Origin: Bacilli bacterium
Lineage (GTDB): Bacteria; Bacillota_I; Bacilli_A; RF39; UBA660
Length of the DNA: 14,385 bases
Direction of reading: 5' to 3'
NCBI GenBank assembly: GCA_029004695.1
Contig: JAQVZB010000025.1
Location: 1 to 14,385, forward strand
This document shows, piece by piece, positions 6,140 to 12,917 of this stretch. Made by a program: the position numbers and the translations under genes. Position 1 is the stretch's first letter. Every line of letters starts with the position of its first letter. The notes under the pieces are model-generated. The model worked only from the letters and a program-made list of their open reading frames with translations. It was not told the DNA's origin and did no database searches.

Positions 6140-6850
6140 ATGATTGAACTATTAATTACTTTAATTGTAGGTATGTTTTTTTTATTAGGCACTTTTATTT
6201 CTTTATATACTAAAAACCAAAAAAATCTAATTAGTTTTAGTGTGGGAATAAGTTTTATTGTTTTAATTCTTTTAATAATTATTGATATTTTACCTGAAAG
6301 TATTGAATTATTTTCTAGTAATAAATTTTTAAAAATAATGTTAGGAGTAATAATCGGTTTAGGAATATTATATATTCTAGATAGATTCATACCTCATCAT
6401 CATGATAATAAAAAAAATAATTTAGTTCATATTGGAATAATGACTTCGATAGCAATAATTATTCATAATATAATTGAAGGAGCAGGAATATTTAGTGTTG
6501 CTCAAACTAATTTAAAAGCAGGATTAATATATGCTTTTGGGGTTATACTTCATAATATACCTTTTGGGATTAAAATAACTGCAATGTTAAAAGATACTAA
6601 TAAAAATAAAATGTGGAAATATATCTTTTTATTAATTATTTCTCCCTTAATAGGAGGGCTTTCTATTTATATATTTAATGACTTCTTATCTGACGAAAAA
6701 ATAGGTTATGTGTTAAGTATTACTATCGGTATGATTATTTATATAGTATTTTTTGAATTATTAAAACTGTTAAAAAATAACTTTAATAAATATTCAATCT
6801 GGGGAATATTAATTGGTATATTACTTATGTTAATAGGATTGGTGATTTAA
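6140..6850 (+). CDS. ZIP family metal transporter-like membrane protein
   Basis: A 236-residue, very hydrophobic protein with about eight predicted membrane segments. It resembles ZIP (ZupT-type) transporters, which import zinc and other divalent metals. The helix-4 metal motif HNIIEG (109-114) matches HNxPEG in part. The helix-5 motif reads HNIPFG (138-143), with Phe where ZIP proteins usually have Glu. A late helix has IVFFELLK (202-209), like the usual (F/H)EL motif. A His-rich loop, PHHHDN (85-90), joins helices 3 and 4. Start ATG 6140 is chosen because the upstream GTG (6131) lies in the ribosome site TTAGGTGA (6127-6134). Its stop TAA touches the next gene's ATG, so the two are co-translated. 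Transport activity is inferred from family membership; the changed residue makes substrate uncertain. Confidence 0.8.
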   Translation: MIELLITLIVGMFFLLGTFISLYTKNQKNLISFSVGISFIVLILLIIIDILPESIELFSSNKFLKIMLGVIIGLGILYILDRFIPHHHDNKKNNLVHIGIMTSIAIIIHNIIEGAGIFSVAQTNLKAGLIYAFGVILHNIPFGIKITAMLKDTNKNKMWKYIFLLIISPLIGGLSIYIFNDFLSDEKIGYVLSITIGMIIYIVFFELLKLLKNNFNKYSIWGILIGILLMLIGLVI

Positions 6851-7900
6851 ATGATTGGAGTAGCTCTTGAAGGTGGAGGTGCTAAGGGTTCTTATCAGGT
6901 AGGAGCAATGATAGCTCTTTTAAAGAATGGGATTAAACCAAGCATGGTAGCAGGTACTTCTATTGGATCTGTTAACGCAGCTTTAGTAGTCCAAGGTGAT
7001 ATAGATACAATGGTAAATGTTTGGTTAAATAGTACTACTGATTTATTTGGTATTGATAGTAATCTCGTAAGTAAATATAAAGACCATAAACTTAAATATC
7101 TTGATTTAAAAAAATCAATTAGTGATATCAAAGTAATCTTAAATAATAAAGGTATTGATACAACAAAAATATTAAATACTCTTAATGAACATATTGATGA
7201 AGATAAGATCAGAAAAAGTAAGATTAAATATGGACTAGTAACCGTTAAATTAAAAGGTTTAAGTCCTTTAGAACTTTCTATCGATGAAATACCTAAGGGT
7301 AAATTATCTGAATATATACTTGCATCTTGTTATTTACCGATTTTTTCTTTTAAAAAGATTATTGATGATAATTATTATTTAGATGGAGGATTTTATAATA
7401 ATCTACCAATAACTTTATTAGAAAAAAATGGCTGTAATAAAATATATACTATTAAAGTCAGAGGAATTGGTTTAAGCCAGAAAAAAGCAAAAAATGAAAC
7501 CGAAATTATTGAAATAAAACCTAAAAATAGTTTAGGTTCAATGATTATTTTTGATCGTGATTCAAATATTAGAAATATGAAAATGGGCTATTACGATGCT
7601 TTAAAAGTAGTTAAGAATTTAGATGGCAATAATTATTATTTTTATAAAAAAAGTGATTTTTATTATAATCGTATCATTAGAAAAATTGATAAAGATTTAT
7701 TAAATCGATTAAAAAGTAAATTTAATGTTCAAAGTAATAAAGCCTTAGTTATTAAAATAGTTGAATATTTAATGAAAAAAAATGAATTAGATAGTTTAGC
7801 ATTATATAATATAAAAAAACAAATAAGATATTTAAAAAGTCATAATTTAGTAACTAAAGGATTACTTAAAGAATTTATTTATTCTTGTAAAATGTTTTAA
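6851..7900 (+). CDS. Patatin-like phospholipase family protein
   Basis: A 349-residue lipid acyl hydrolase of the patatin family. It keeps the full catalytic apparatus: oxyanion motif GGGAKG (8-13), nucleophile motif GTSIG with Ser37, and the DGG motif with Asp178, which together form a Ser-Asp dyad. The ASCYLPIF segment (158-165) before the DGG is also typical. After about residue 250 there is a charged C-terminal extension of roughly 100 residues with no recognised domain. No signal peptide is seen, so it probably acts on membrane lipids from the cytosol. The gene starts immediately after the ZIP-like gene's stop (TAAATG) with ribosome site GGTGAT (6841-6846) inside that gene, showing an operon. 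The physiological substrate is unknown. Confidence 0.92.
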   Translation: MIGVALEGGGAKGSYQVGAMIALLKNGIKPSMVAGTSIGSVNAALVVQGDIDTMVNVWLNSTTDLFGIDSNLVSKYKDHKLKYLDLKKSISDIKVILNNKGIDTTKILNTLNEHIDEDKIRKSKIKYGLVTVKLKGLSPLELSIDEIPKGKLSEYILASCYLPIFSFKKIIDDNYYLDGGFYNNLPITLLEKNGCNKIYTIKVRGIGLSQKKAKNETEIIEIKPKNSLGSMIIFDRDSNIRNMKMGYYDALKVVKNLDGNNYYFYKKSDFYYNRIIRKIDKDLLNRLKSKFNVQSNKALVIKIVEYLMKKNELDSLALYNIKKQIRYLKSHNLVTKGLLKEFIYSCKMF

Positions 7901-7922
7901 AAATAAAAAAGGATGTGTTATT

Positions 7923-8642
7923 ATGGGAAGAGCGTACTCAGTAAGAGAAGCTAGTATTAAAAAAACAGGAGCTGCAAAAGCAAAATTATATAGTAATTAT
8001 GCTAAAGAAATCTATTTAATTGCTAAAAGAGGAACTCCAGATTCAGAATCTAATTTACCATTAAAGAGAATAATTGAAAAAGCAAGAAAAGAAGAAGTAC
8101 CAAGCGATATTATAAAACGAGCTATAGATAAAGCTAAAGGTAATATAGAATCTAATCTTGAAGAAGTAACATATGAAGGATTTGGACCGGGTGCAAGTAC
8201 TTTTATTATAAAATGTTTAACTGAAAATTTAAATCGAACTGTAAGTTTTGTAAGAGCAGCTTTTAATAAAGTAAATAAATCAATTGGAGTAACTAATAGT
8301 GTTAGTTATAATTATGATTATTTAGGAATTTGTTCATTTATAAGTGATAAAGAAGAAGAAATATTTGAAGCGATATTAAATAAAGGGATTGAAATTATAG
8401 ATATTGAGAATAATAATAACGAAATTACAATATATTGTAATCCTAATGATTTTAATAAAGTAAAAGATATATTAGAAGGAATAATCCCTAATATTGAGTA
8501 TATTTTTGATGAAATCGGGATGTTTGCTAAAGAAGAAATCATTTTAAATGAAGAAGATTTAAAAGATTTTTATAAATTATATAATTTACTTAATGATATT
8601 GATGACGTTGTAAATATTTATCATAATGTAAAAACAGATTAA
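7923..8642 (+). CDS. YebC/PmpR family protein
   Basis: A 239-residue member of the YebC/TACO1 family. Members are reported as transcriptional regulators or as factors that help ribosomes translate difficult (proline-rich) stretches. It opens with MGRAYSVREAS and has AKEIYLIAKRGTPDSESN (27-44), the family block at the start of domain 1. IKRAIDKAKG (64-73), YEGFGPGAS (84-92), and NLNRTVSFVRAAFNK (102-116) follow in order. It is closer to the Bacillus YeeI-type (MGRxW) than to E. coli YebC. The start is supported by ribosome site AAGGATG (7909-7915) 22 nt after the phospholipase stop, so it is probably the last gene of that operon. Family assignment is firm; the precise role is not. Confidence 0.93.
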   Translation: MGRAYSVREASIKKTGAAKAKLYSNYAKEIYLIAKRGTPDSESNLPLKRIIEKARKEEVPSDIIKRAIDKAKGNIESNLEEVTYEGFGPGASTFIIKCLTENLNRTVSFVRAAFNKVNKSIGVTNSVSYNYDYLGICSFISDKEEEIFEAILNKGIEIIDIENNNNEITIYCNPNDFNKVKDILEGIIPNIEYIFDEIGMFAKEEIILNEEDLKDFYKLYNLLNDIDDVVNIYHNVKTD

Positions 8643-8669
8643 TTTAAAAATCAAGTTTTTACTAAACGA

Positions 8670-8706
8670 AAATAAGAAATAAGTATTACGTATTTACTTC
8701 TTATTT
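8670..8706 (+). repeat. Long hairpin / inverted repeat between the yebC-like gene and the secretion genes
   Basis: Arms 8670-8685 and 8691-8706 pair over 16 positions with one A-C mismatch and one G-U pair, around the loop TTACG. No U-tract follows (the next bases are GTAGATAAAAAAAA), so it is not a standard intrinsic terminator. It could still end the upstream transcript, protect a 3' end, or be a protein-binding palindrome upstream of the secretion operon promoter. Confidence 0.7.
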
Positions 8707-8730
8707 GTAGATAAAAAAAAGAAAAAGATA

Positions 8731-8759
8731 TTGATTTTTCACATTTGTAGTGTTACTAT
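8731..8759 (+). promoter_or_regulatory. Predicted promoter of the SipW-substrate genes
   Basis: TTGATT (8731-8736) and TACTAT (8754-8759) are spaced 17 bp apart, with TGT directly before the -10 (an extended -10). It lies 25 nt before the ATG and just after the long hairpin. Confidence 0.6.
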
Positions 8760-8784
8760 TAATATAGTAAAGGAGGATATACTT

Positions 8785-9363
8785 ATGAAAGAAGGAAAAG
8801 GAAACAGGATTTTATTAACAATTGTTGCTATTGCAACACTTTTAGTCGCAGTAGTAGGAGCAACATTTGCCTACTTTACAGCCGTTTTAAGTGGCCAAGA
8901 ATCAGCAACGACAGTTAAAGTAATATCAGGGAGTATTGGAACAGTAATTGATGGTGGTAGTGTCATAACAGTTGCAAATATATATCCGCAAGCTGCAGTT
9001 ATAACAACTAAAACATTTTCAGTAAAACACACAAATAATGTTACAGATGGGGCGACTGTTTATTATAATGCGGCTATTGTTATTGATGAAAATACATTTA
9101 CAGCGGGACATTTAAAATATACGTTCTTAAAAGATGCGTCATCTTCTACTAACGGAACTACTATAACAGAAGTTTCAACTCAAACTAATATTCCTACATC
9201 TGGAAGTATAGCTTTAGGCACAGGATCTTTTGTTCCACCTACTGGTGGGGAAGTAATCCATAAATATAACTTTAATATCTATTTCCCAGATAGTGGCGGA
9301 GACCAAAATACAAGTCAAGGTAAGTCTCTTAAAGCCCATCTTGAAGTTACTGAACCATCATAA
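8785..9363 (+). CDS. Secreted TasA/CalY-like protein with SipW-dependent signal peptide
   Basis: A 192-residue exported protein. The N-terminus has a short charged part, a hydrophobic core (residues 10-25) and the GATFAYFTA block (25-33), which is the hallmark of SipW-processed proteins such as TasA, CalY and camelysins. By comparison with TasA, cleavage is expected near Ala29. The mature part is rich in Thr, Ser, Gly and short alternating hydrophobic strands, suggesting a beta-sandwich; a conserved HKYNFNIYFPDSGG block lies near the C-terminus. There is no LPXTG or membrane anchor, so assembly into a surface fibre or matrix is plausible. The ATG at 8785 has an excellent ribosome site (AAGGAGGAT, 8770-8778); earlier in-frame starts overlap the promoter. 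It is paralogous to the next gene. Protease activity, claimed for camelysin, is not supported here by any visible motif. Confidence 0.87.
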   Translation: MKEGKGNRILLTIVAIATLLVAVVGATFAYFTAVLSGQESATTVKVISGSIGTVIDGGSVITVANIYPQAAVITTKTFSVKHTNNVTDGATVYYNAAIVIDENTFTAGHLKYTFLKDASSSTNGTTITEVSTQTNIPTSGSIALGTGSFVPPTGGEVIHKYNFNIYFPDSGGDQNTSQGKSLKAHLEVTEPS

Positions 9364-9392
9364 TAAAATATAAAAATTAAGGAGGAAAATTG

Positions 9393-9992
9393 ATGAAAGA
9401 AAATAGATCAAATACATTACTATTAACTGTTATTGGAGTTGCAACTTTATTAGTGGCTGTTATAGGAGCATCATTTGCTTACTTTACTGCAACAATTAGT
9501 GGTTCAGAAAGTGCTACCACGGTTACTGTTGGAGCAGGTTCATTGGCAATTGCATATTCAGGAGGTCAATCGATAGAAACTGGTTTATTAGAACCGGTTC
9601 CTGAACCATATGATCCAGTAGCATCAAAAGAATTTACTATTACTGGAACCAATAGTACTACTGCTATTATGCCATATACTATTAAGTTAGTAGTTACGGG
9701 AAATACTTTTACTTCTGATACATTAGAGTATTCACTAGATTCTACTAATACTGGTGGAAATGGTTATGTTGTTCCAGATATAGCTCGAACTGGTATAGCA
9801 ACAGGAGCAAGTAATATTTCATTAGGTACAGGATATTTTTCTGGGGTAGTATCTAATTCAGTTCATACGTATATTCTACATATCTATTTCCCAGATACAG
9901 GAGAAAATCAAGATATTGATAAAAACAAAGAGTTTACTGCTTATGTAGATACAACTGTTGAACAAGTTTATACTACAACACCAGCACCATAA
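9393..9992 (+). CDS. Second secreted TasA/CalY-like protein with SipW-dependent signal peptide
   Basis: A 199-residue paralogue of the preceding gene. The signal region is nearly the same and in exact register (ATLLVAVIGASFAYFTA at 17-33, then SGSESATTV), and the C-terminal part shares LGTGYF and an HxYxxxIYFPDTGENQD block. The middle differs: it has a Pro-rich PVPEPYDP stretch and no close match to its neighbour. It ends in a Thr/Pro tail (TTTPAP). Expected cleavage is near Ala29. The ATG at 9393 has ribosome site AAGGAGGAAA (9379-9388), 29 nt after the upstream stop, so the two are one operon. A terminator follows. A tandem pair of this kind recalls major and minor fibre subunits; that role is inference. 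Confidence 0.87.
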   Translation: MKENRSNTLLLTVIGVATLLVAVIGASFAYFTATISGSESATTVTVGAGSLAIAYSGGQSIETGLLEPVPEPYDPVASKEFTITGTNSTTAIMPYTIKLVVTGNTFTSDTLEYSLDSTNTGGNGYVVPDIARTGIATGASNISLGTGYFSGVVSNSVHTYILHIYFPDTGENQDIDKNKEFTAYVDTTVEQVYTTTPAP

Positions 9993-10001
9993 ACATGAAT
10001 T

Positions 10002-10019
10002 AGCCGAAAGGCTTTTTTT
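10002..10019 (+). terminator. Intrinsic terminator after the paired secreted proteins
   Basis: AGCC-GAAA-GGCT (10002-10013) is a short GC-rich stem capped by a GNRA tetraloop and followed by a T-run to 10019. The short stem may permit read-through into the signal peptidase gene. Confidence 0.7.
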
Positions 10020-10020
10020 A

Positions 10021-10047
10021 TTGCGTTTTAAATAAAAAATGTATATA
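10021..10047 (+). promoter_or_regulatory. Predicted promoter of the signal peptidase gene
   Basis: A perfect TATAAT (10042-10047) lies about 30 nt before the start codon, with a possible -35 TTGCGT (10021-10026) at a short 15-bp spacing directly after the terminator T-run. Confidence 0.45.
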
Positions 10048-10077
10048 ATGATAATAGAGTAGATAGGCGGAATTTAT

Positions 10078-10791
10078 GTGGAGAAAAGTAACCAAGAAAA
10101 ATTATTAGCGCTTAAAAAATCACTAAATCATGTTGGCAAATTATTATCAACAGCTGTGATTGTAATCCTTATGTTAGTGGGAGCTTTTTTAATATATTAT
10201 GTTGTAAGTGCTAAAATAATTTCTCAAAAAGCCGGAGTTGTACCTAAAATTTCTTTATATACTATTATAAGCGGAAGTATGGAACCGTCAATAAAAGTTT
10301 TTGATATTATATTAGATGTTAGAATAGATGATCCTTCTACTGTTAAAGTTGGCGATGTTATAACCTTTAATTCAACAAGCTCGATAAGTAAAGGTAAAAC
10401 CGTAACTCATAGAGTTATGGATATAAAAAAAGTAAATGAAAAATATGAATTTGTAACTAAAGGAGACAATAATCTTTCAGCTGATAGTGATACTGCTAAA
10501 GAAGATAATTTAATTGGAAAAACGGTATTAAAAATACCTAAATTAGGTTATATTCAATATTTTATATTAAGTAAAATTGGATGGATTATTTTAATATTGT
10601 TACCTGCAATAGGAATTATTATTTATGATGCAATGAAACTATTTAATATTCTTGGAGTAAATGAAAAAGCAAAAGACATAAAAAATACCTCAAAATTATT
10701 AGGTTATAGTAGAAAAGCTGAAAATAAAAAAATTGAAGAGACAATAGAAAAAATTAAAAAGAAGCAATATTCCATGAAAAATAAAGAATAA
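10078..10791 (+). CDS. sipW: SipW-type signal peptidase I (ER-type)
   Basis: A 237-residue membrane protease of the S26B/ER-type family, which cleaves signal peptides of secreted proteins. The nucleophile lies in SGSMEP (Ser67), and the base is a histidine in VTHRV (His111) instead of the lysine of ordinary bacterial signal peptidases. KGDNN with Asp130 completes the site. Membrane segments lie at about 22-44 and 163-184, placing the catalytic domain outside, with a Lys-rich cytosolic tail after 190. It starts with GTG (10078), since the nearby ATG at about 10075 is out of frame and soon stops; the ribosome site is weak (GGCGGAA). Its position next to two proteins with SipW-dependent signals strongly suggests that it processes them, as SipW does for TapA and TasA in Bacillus. 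The gene order differs from tapA-sipW-tasA. Confidence 0.93.
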   Translation: MEKSNQEKLLALKKSLNHVGKLLSTAVIVILMLVGAFLIYYVVSAKIISQKAGVVPKISLYTIISGSMEPSIKVFDIILDVRIDDPSTVKVGDVITFNSTSSISKGKTVTHRVMDIKKVNEKYEFVTKGDNNLSADSDTAKEDNLIGKTVLKIPKLGYIQYFILSKIGWIILILLPAIGIIIYDAMKLFNILGVNEKAKDIKNTSKLLGYSRKAENKKIEETIEKIKKKQYSMKNKE

Positions 10792-10806
10792 CTGTATACT
10801 ATAAGT

Positions 10807-10838
10807 TTGACAAATAAATAAAATGATGATAGTATAAA
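10807..10838 (+). promoter_or_regulatory. Predicted promoter of the stalked surface protein gene
   Basis: A perfect TTGACA (10807-10812) is followed by TAGTAT at 17 bp (10830-10835) or TATAAA at 20 bp (10833-10838). It lies 16 nt after the signal peptidase stop, where no terminator is visible. Confidence 0.6.
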
Positions 10839-10868
10839 AAACATTAAATGATTCAGGGGTGATTTATT

Positions 10869-11636
10869 ATGTATGAAAATGAACTAATCAAATTTGATTG
10901 GAAAGGTTTCTTATTAAAATTACTTTTTTTAATAATTGTTTTGATATTGATTATTAAATTACTTCCTATAAAGAGAAATGAAAACAAAGTTAAAAGTGAA
11001 GTTTTCGTTAATAATTTGGAAATAATGAGAGATACTACCGATACTTATTTTACAATTGATAATCTACCTAATGAAATAGGAAAAAGTTCAAAAATCAGCT
11101 TAAAAGATATAATCAATATAGGTGGTATTAAGTCATTAAAAGATGTTGATGGAAATCCATGTAATGAGGATGCTAGTTATATTAAAGTTACTAAAGAAAA
11201 TGCTGGACATAAATTTGAATTTCATTTAGTTTGTGATAATGAAGAAGATACAACATATTTAACTAAAAAGTATGATAAAAAGATAGAAACAACTAAGATT
11301 ACTTCGACGACGACAACTAAAAAGATAATAAAAAAGACTGAAAACTATAACAATACAGAAAGTTATACTAATAAAACTACTCAAAATATAACTGTAACAA
11401 GAAAAGTTGTTAAATCGACAACAACAACTAATAAAGTTGTTATAATTTTTAATACAAATGGTGGAACAAATATTGATAGTCAATATATAATTAAAGGTAG
11501 TATACCTTCAAAACCAACTGATCCGACAAAATATGGTTATACATTTATTGGTTGGACTTATAATAATAATGATTATAATTTTAACAATCCTATAAACCAA
11601 AACATAATATTAGTAGCGAAATGGAAAGCTAATTAA
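10869..11636 (+). CDS. Membrane-anchored surface protein with Thr-rich stalk and InlB B-repeat
   Basis: A 255-residue protein with four visible parts. A membrane segment lies at 14-33 after a short cytosolic end (FDWKG). A globular region spans 40-135 with two cysteines (98 and 122). A Thr/Lys-rich low-complexity stalk spans about 137-188, with Thr runs at 147-150 and 184-187. A single InlB B-repeat (Listeria-Bacteroides repeat) spans 189-253, with FNTNGGT, GYTFIGWT and ILVAKWK. In other bacteria such repeats occur in surface proteins. There is no LPXTG signal, so the N-terminal helix is the only anchor. The 40-135 region resembles the same region of the convergent lipoprotein in residue spacing and cysteines. 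Ribosome site AGGGGTGAT (10855-10863) fixes the start. Specific function unknown. Confidence 0.85.
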   Translation: MYENELIKFDWKGFLLKLLFLIIVLILIIKLLPIKRNENKVKSEVFVNNLEIMRDTTDTYFTIDNLPNEIGKSSKISLKDIINIGGIKSLKDVDGNPCNEDASYIKVTKENAGHKFEFHLVCDNEEDTTYLTKKYDKKIETTKITSTTTTKKIIKKTENYNNTESYTNKTTQNITVTRKVVKSTTTTNKVVIIFNTNGGTNIDSQYIIKGSIPSKPTDPTKYGYTFIGWTYNNNDYNFNNPINQNIILVAKWKAN

Positions 11637-11655
11637 TTTATTAGATACAAAAAGA

Positions 11656-11679
11656 TAAGATTAAATTCTTTTTTTTTTA
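11656..11679 (+). terminator. Possible terminator for the stalked surface protein gene
   Basis: About 20 nt after the stop, AAGA and TCTT (extendable to AAAAGA/TCTTTT) flank an A/T-rich loop, followed by a run of about ten T. The stem is weak, so the T-run is the main evidence. Confidence 0.45.
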
Positions 11680-11681
11680 AT

Positions 11682-11706
11682 AAAAAAACATCTTATAAAA
11701 GATGTT
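11682..11706 (-). terminator. Terminator of the convergent lipoprotein gene
   Basis: AACATCTT (11687-11694) and AAGATGTT (11699-11706) form a perfect 8-bp stem with a four-base loop. On the minus strand it is followed by a run of T (A-run 11682-11688 on the plus strand). It lies 8 nt beyond the minus-strand stop codon. Confidence 0.85.
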
Positions 11707-11713
11707 ATTATAT

Positions 11714-12802
11714 TTATTTTATTACATAAGGGTCTTCTAAAGTCCCGGTTCCAGATGAATATAAGACGTCTTTATTTAAATGAGCTACTATTTTAATAGC
11801 ACTTGAATTAGAAGCCAAAGACAGTGATAAAGAACTACTTATTCTATAAACCTTGTCAGATGTATCTGCATCTGCTGTTATGGTCCAAGTATAAGATGAA
11901 GATGAAGCTAAATAATTATAATTTATACAGCTTATATCTAAAGTACTAGAACAATTTGGATCTAAACTAGCTAACAAGTATTCATTTGCTTGAATTAAAC
12001 CAAATATTTGATCATCTATTACTTGAGAACATTCTATTTGACCATTATTAATAGTATCGTTAATTGACCTTTTTCCAGTACATAAATCATGTTTAACAAA
12101 ATAGGCACGGTTATCATCGGTAAATTCTTTATCATTATTATATATCTTATTTAAAGTATCTTTTATTCTACTATTAATATCATTGGTAACAAAGTCATTT
12201 ATTCCTGATTTCATTTTCTTTTCAATATTATATCTATTATCCCATGTTACCGATTTTCCTTTTGTAGTATCAATTATTCTTAATGTTCCATCACTATTAA
12301 TTCTAATTATTTGCCATATTTTATTTGCAAATGAAATATAATTATTTAAATTTTCTCCTTTAAATATATAAACATTATCATATTTATATAATCCACTTCC
12401 TGTTGTCACTATATTTTTACTTTCGGTTAATTTTTCTACTAATGTTTTGGTAGAAATACCATTACAAGTAAGTTTTGGTATATACAAATAATAACCATTA
12501 TTATTTGATATTGTTATTTCACCATTACATGTTTCTCCAGTTTTTAAAGTTAAATTTTTTATTTTGTTATCAGTTACAAAATGTTGGGCTGATATTGATG
12601 TTGTTTCGCCTTTTTTAGGAAGCACATTTTTATTATTTTCATAATAATTTTTAGTTAAGATTATTAGCCGATCTTCTAAGTCTTCAAAATTATATTTTTT
12701 ATTTCTACCACAACTTGTTATTAAAGCAATTATGATTATTAATAAAATAAAACCGCCAATAGCTAATGCCATTTTTTTTAATAATTTTTCATCAATTTTC
12801 AT
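11714..12802 (-). CDS. Lipoprotein with paired-Cys membrane-proximal domain and DUF6273-like C-terminal domain
   Basis: A 362-residue exported protein. It begins with a lysine-rich end and a hydrophobic core, then a lipobox-like LITSC (28-32 region, Cys31), so lipid anchoring is likely; a plain membrane anchor is the alternative. Residues 39-125 form a domain with Cys92 and Cys113 that matches the neighbouring stalked protein in spacing. The rest has YISFANKIWQIIRINSDGT (155-173), FGLIQANEYLLAS (267-279) and the ending SGTGTLEDPYVIK. This resembles extracellular DUF6273-like domains common in gut Firmicutes. Several more cysteines (241, 258, 284, 292) may form disulfides. The start has ribosome site GGGGAG (12819-12814) on the minus strand. 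It is the only minus-strand gene and converges on the preceding gene. Function is not known. Confidence 0.85.
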   Translation of the reverse strand: MKIDEKLLKKMALAIGGFILLIIIIALITSCGRNKKYNFEDLEDRLIILTKNYYENNKNVLPKKGETTSISAQHFVTDNKIKNLTLKTGETCNGEITISNNNGYYLYIPKLTCNGISTKTLVEKLTESKNIVTTGSGLYKYDNVYIFKGENLNNYISFANKIWQIIRINSDGTLRIIDTTKGKSVTWDNRYNIEKKMKSGINDFVTNDINSRIKDTLNKIYNNDKEFTDDNRAYFVKHDLCTGKRSINDTINNGQIECSQVIDDQIFGLIQANEYLLASLDPNCSSTLDISCINYNYLASSSSYTWTITADADTSDKVYRISSSLSLSLASNSSAIKIVAHLNKDVLYSSGTGTLEDPYVIK

Positions 12803-12831
12803 AGATATTATTACTCCCCATTTCTAAATAA

Positions 12832-12860
12832 ATTATATCAAAATAAAGATATTATTACAA
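12832..12860 (-). promoter_or_regulatory. Promoter of the lipoprotein gene
   Basis: On the minus strand, TTGTAA (12860-12855) and a perfect TATAAT (12837-12832) are 17 bp apart, with TGA just before the -10 (extended -10). This is one of the best promoters in the window. Confidence 0.75.
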
Positions 12861-12887
12861 TTAATTATTTTAAATGGAGGCTGATTA

Positions 12888-12896
12888 TGTTATGAT
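12888..12896 (+). promoter_or_regulatory. Extended -10 promoter of the DUF3048 gene
   Basis: TGTTATGAT (12888-12896) gives a TGn extension plus TATGAT, with only a weak -35 (TTTTAA, 12868-12873). It is divergent from the lipoprotein promoter with about 30 bp between the -35 of one and the -10 of the other, so a regulator binding here could affect both. Confidence 0.5.
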
Positions 12897-12917
12897 AACA
12901 ATGAAAGAGGAAGTTTT

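Noticed and set aside
6127..7131. Minus-strand open frames opposite the ZIP-like and patatin-like genes
   Set aside because: Shadow frames of well-supported genes with low-complexity translations and no start signals.
8318..8542. Minus-strand open frame opposite the YebC-family gene
   Set aside because: No ribosome site or motif; the plus-strand gene is conserved across this stretch.
8731..8784. Longer N-terminus for the first SipW-substrate protein
   Set aside because: It starts on the -35 box and adds residues before a normal signal peptide; ATG 8785 has a consensus ribosome site.
8785..9992. Camelysin-type metalloprotease activity for the two secreted proteins
   Set aside because: No HExxH or other metal-protease motif is present; only the signal region and general fold resemble that family.
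11259..11483. Minus-strand Cys/Ser-rich open frame opposite the Thr-rich stalk
   Set aside because: Its cysteines and serines come from reading the Thr/Lys-rich repeats in reverse; it has no start signals.
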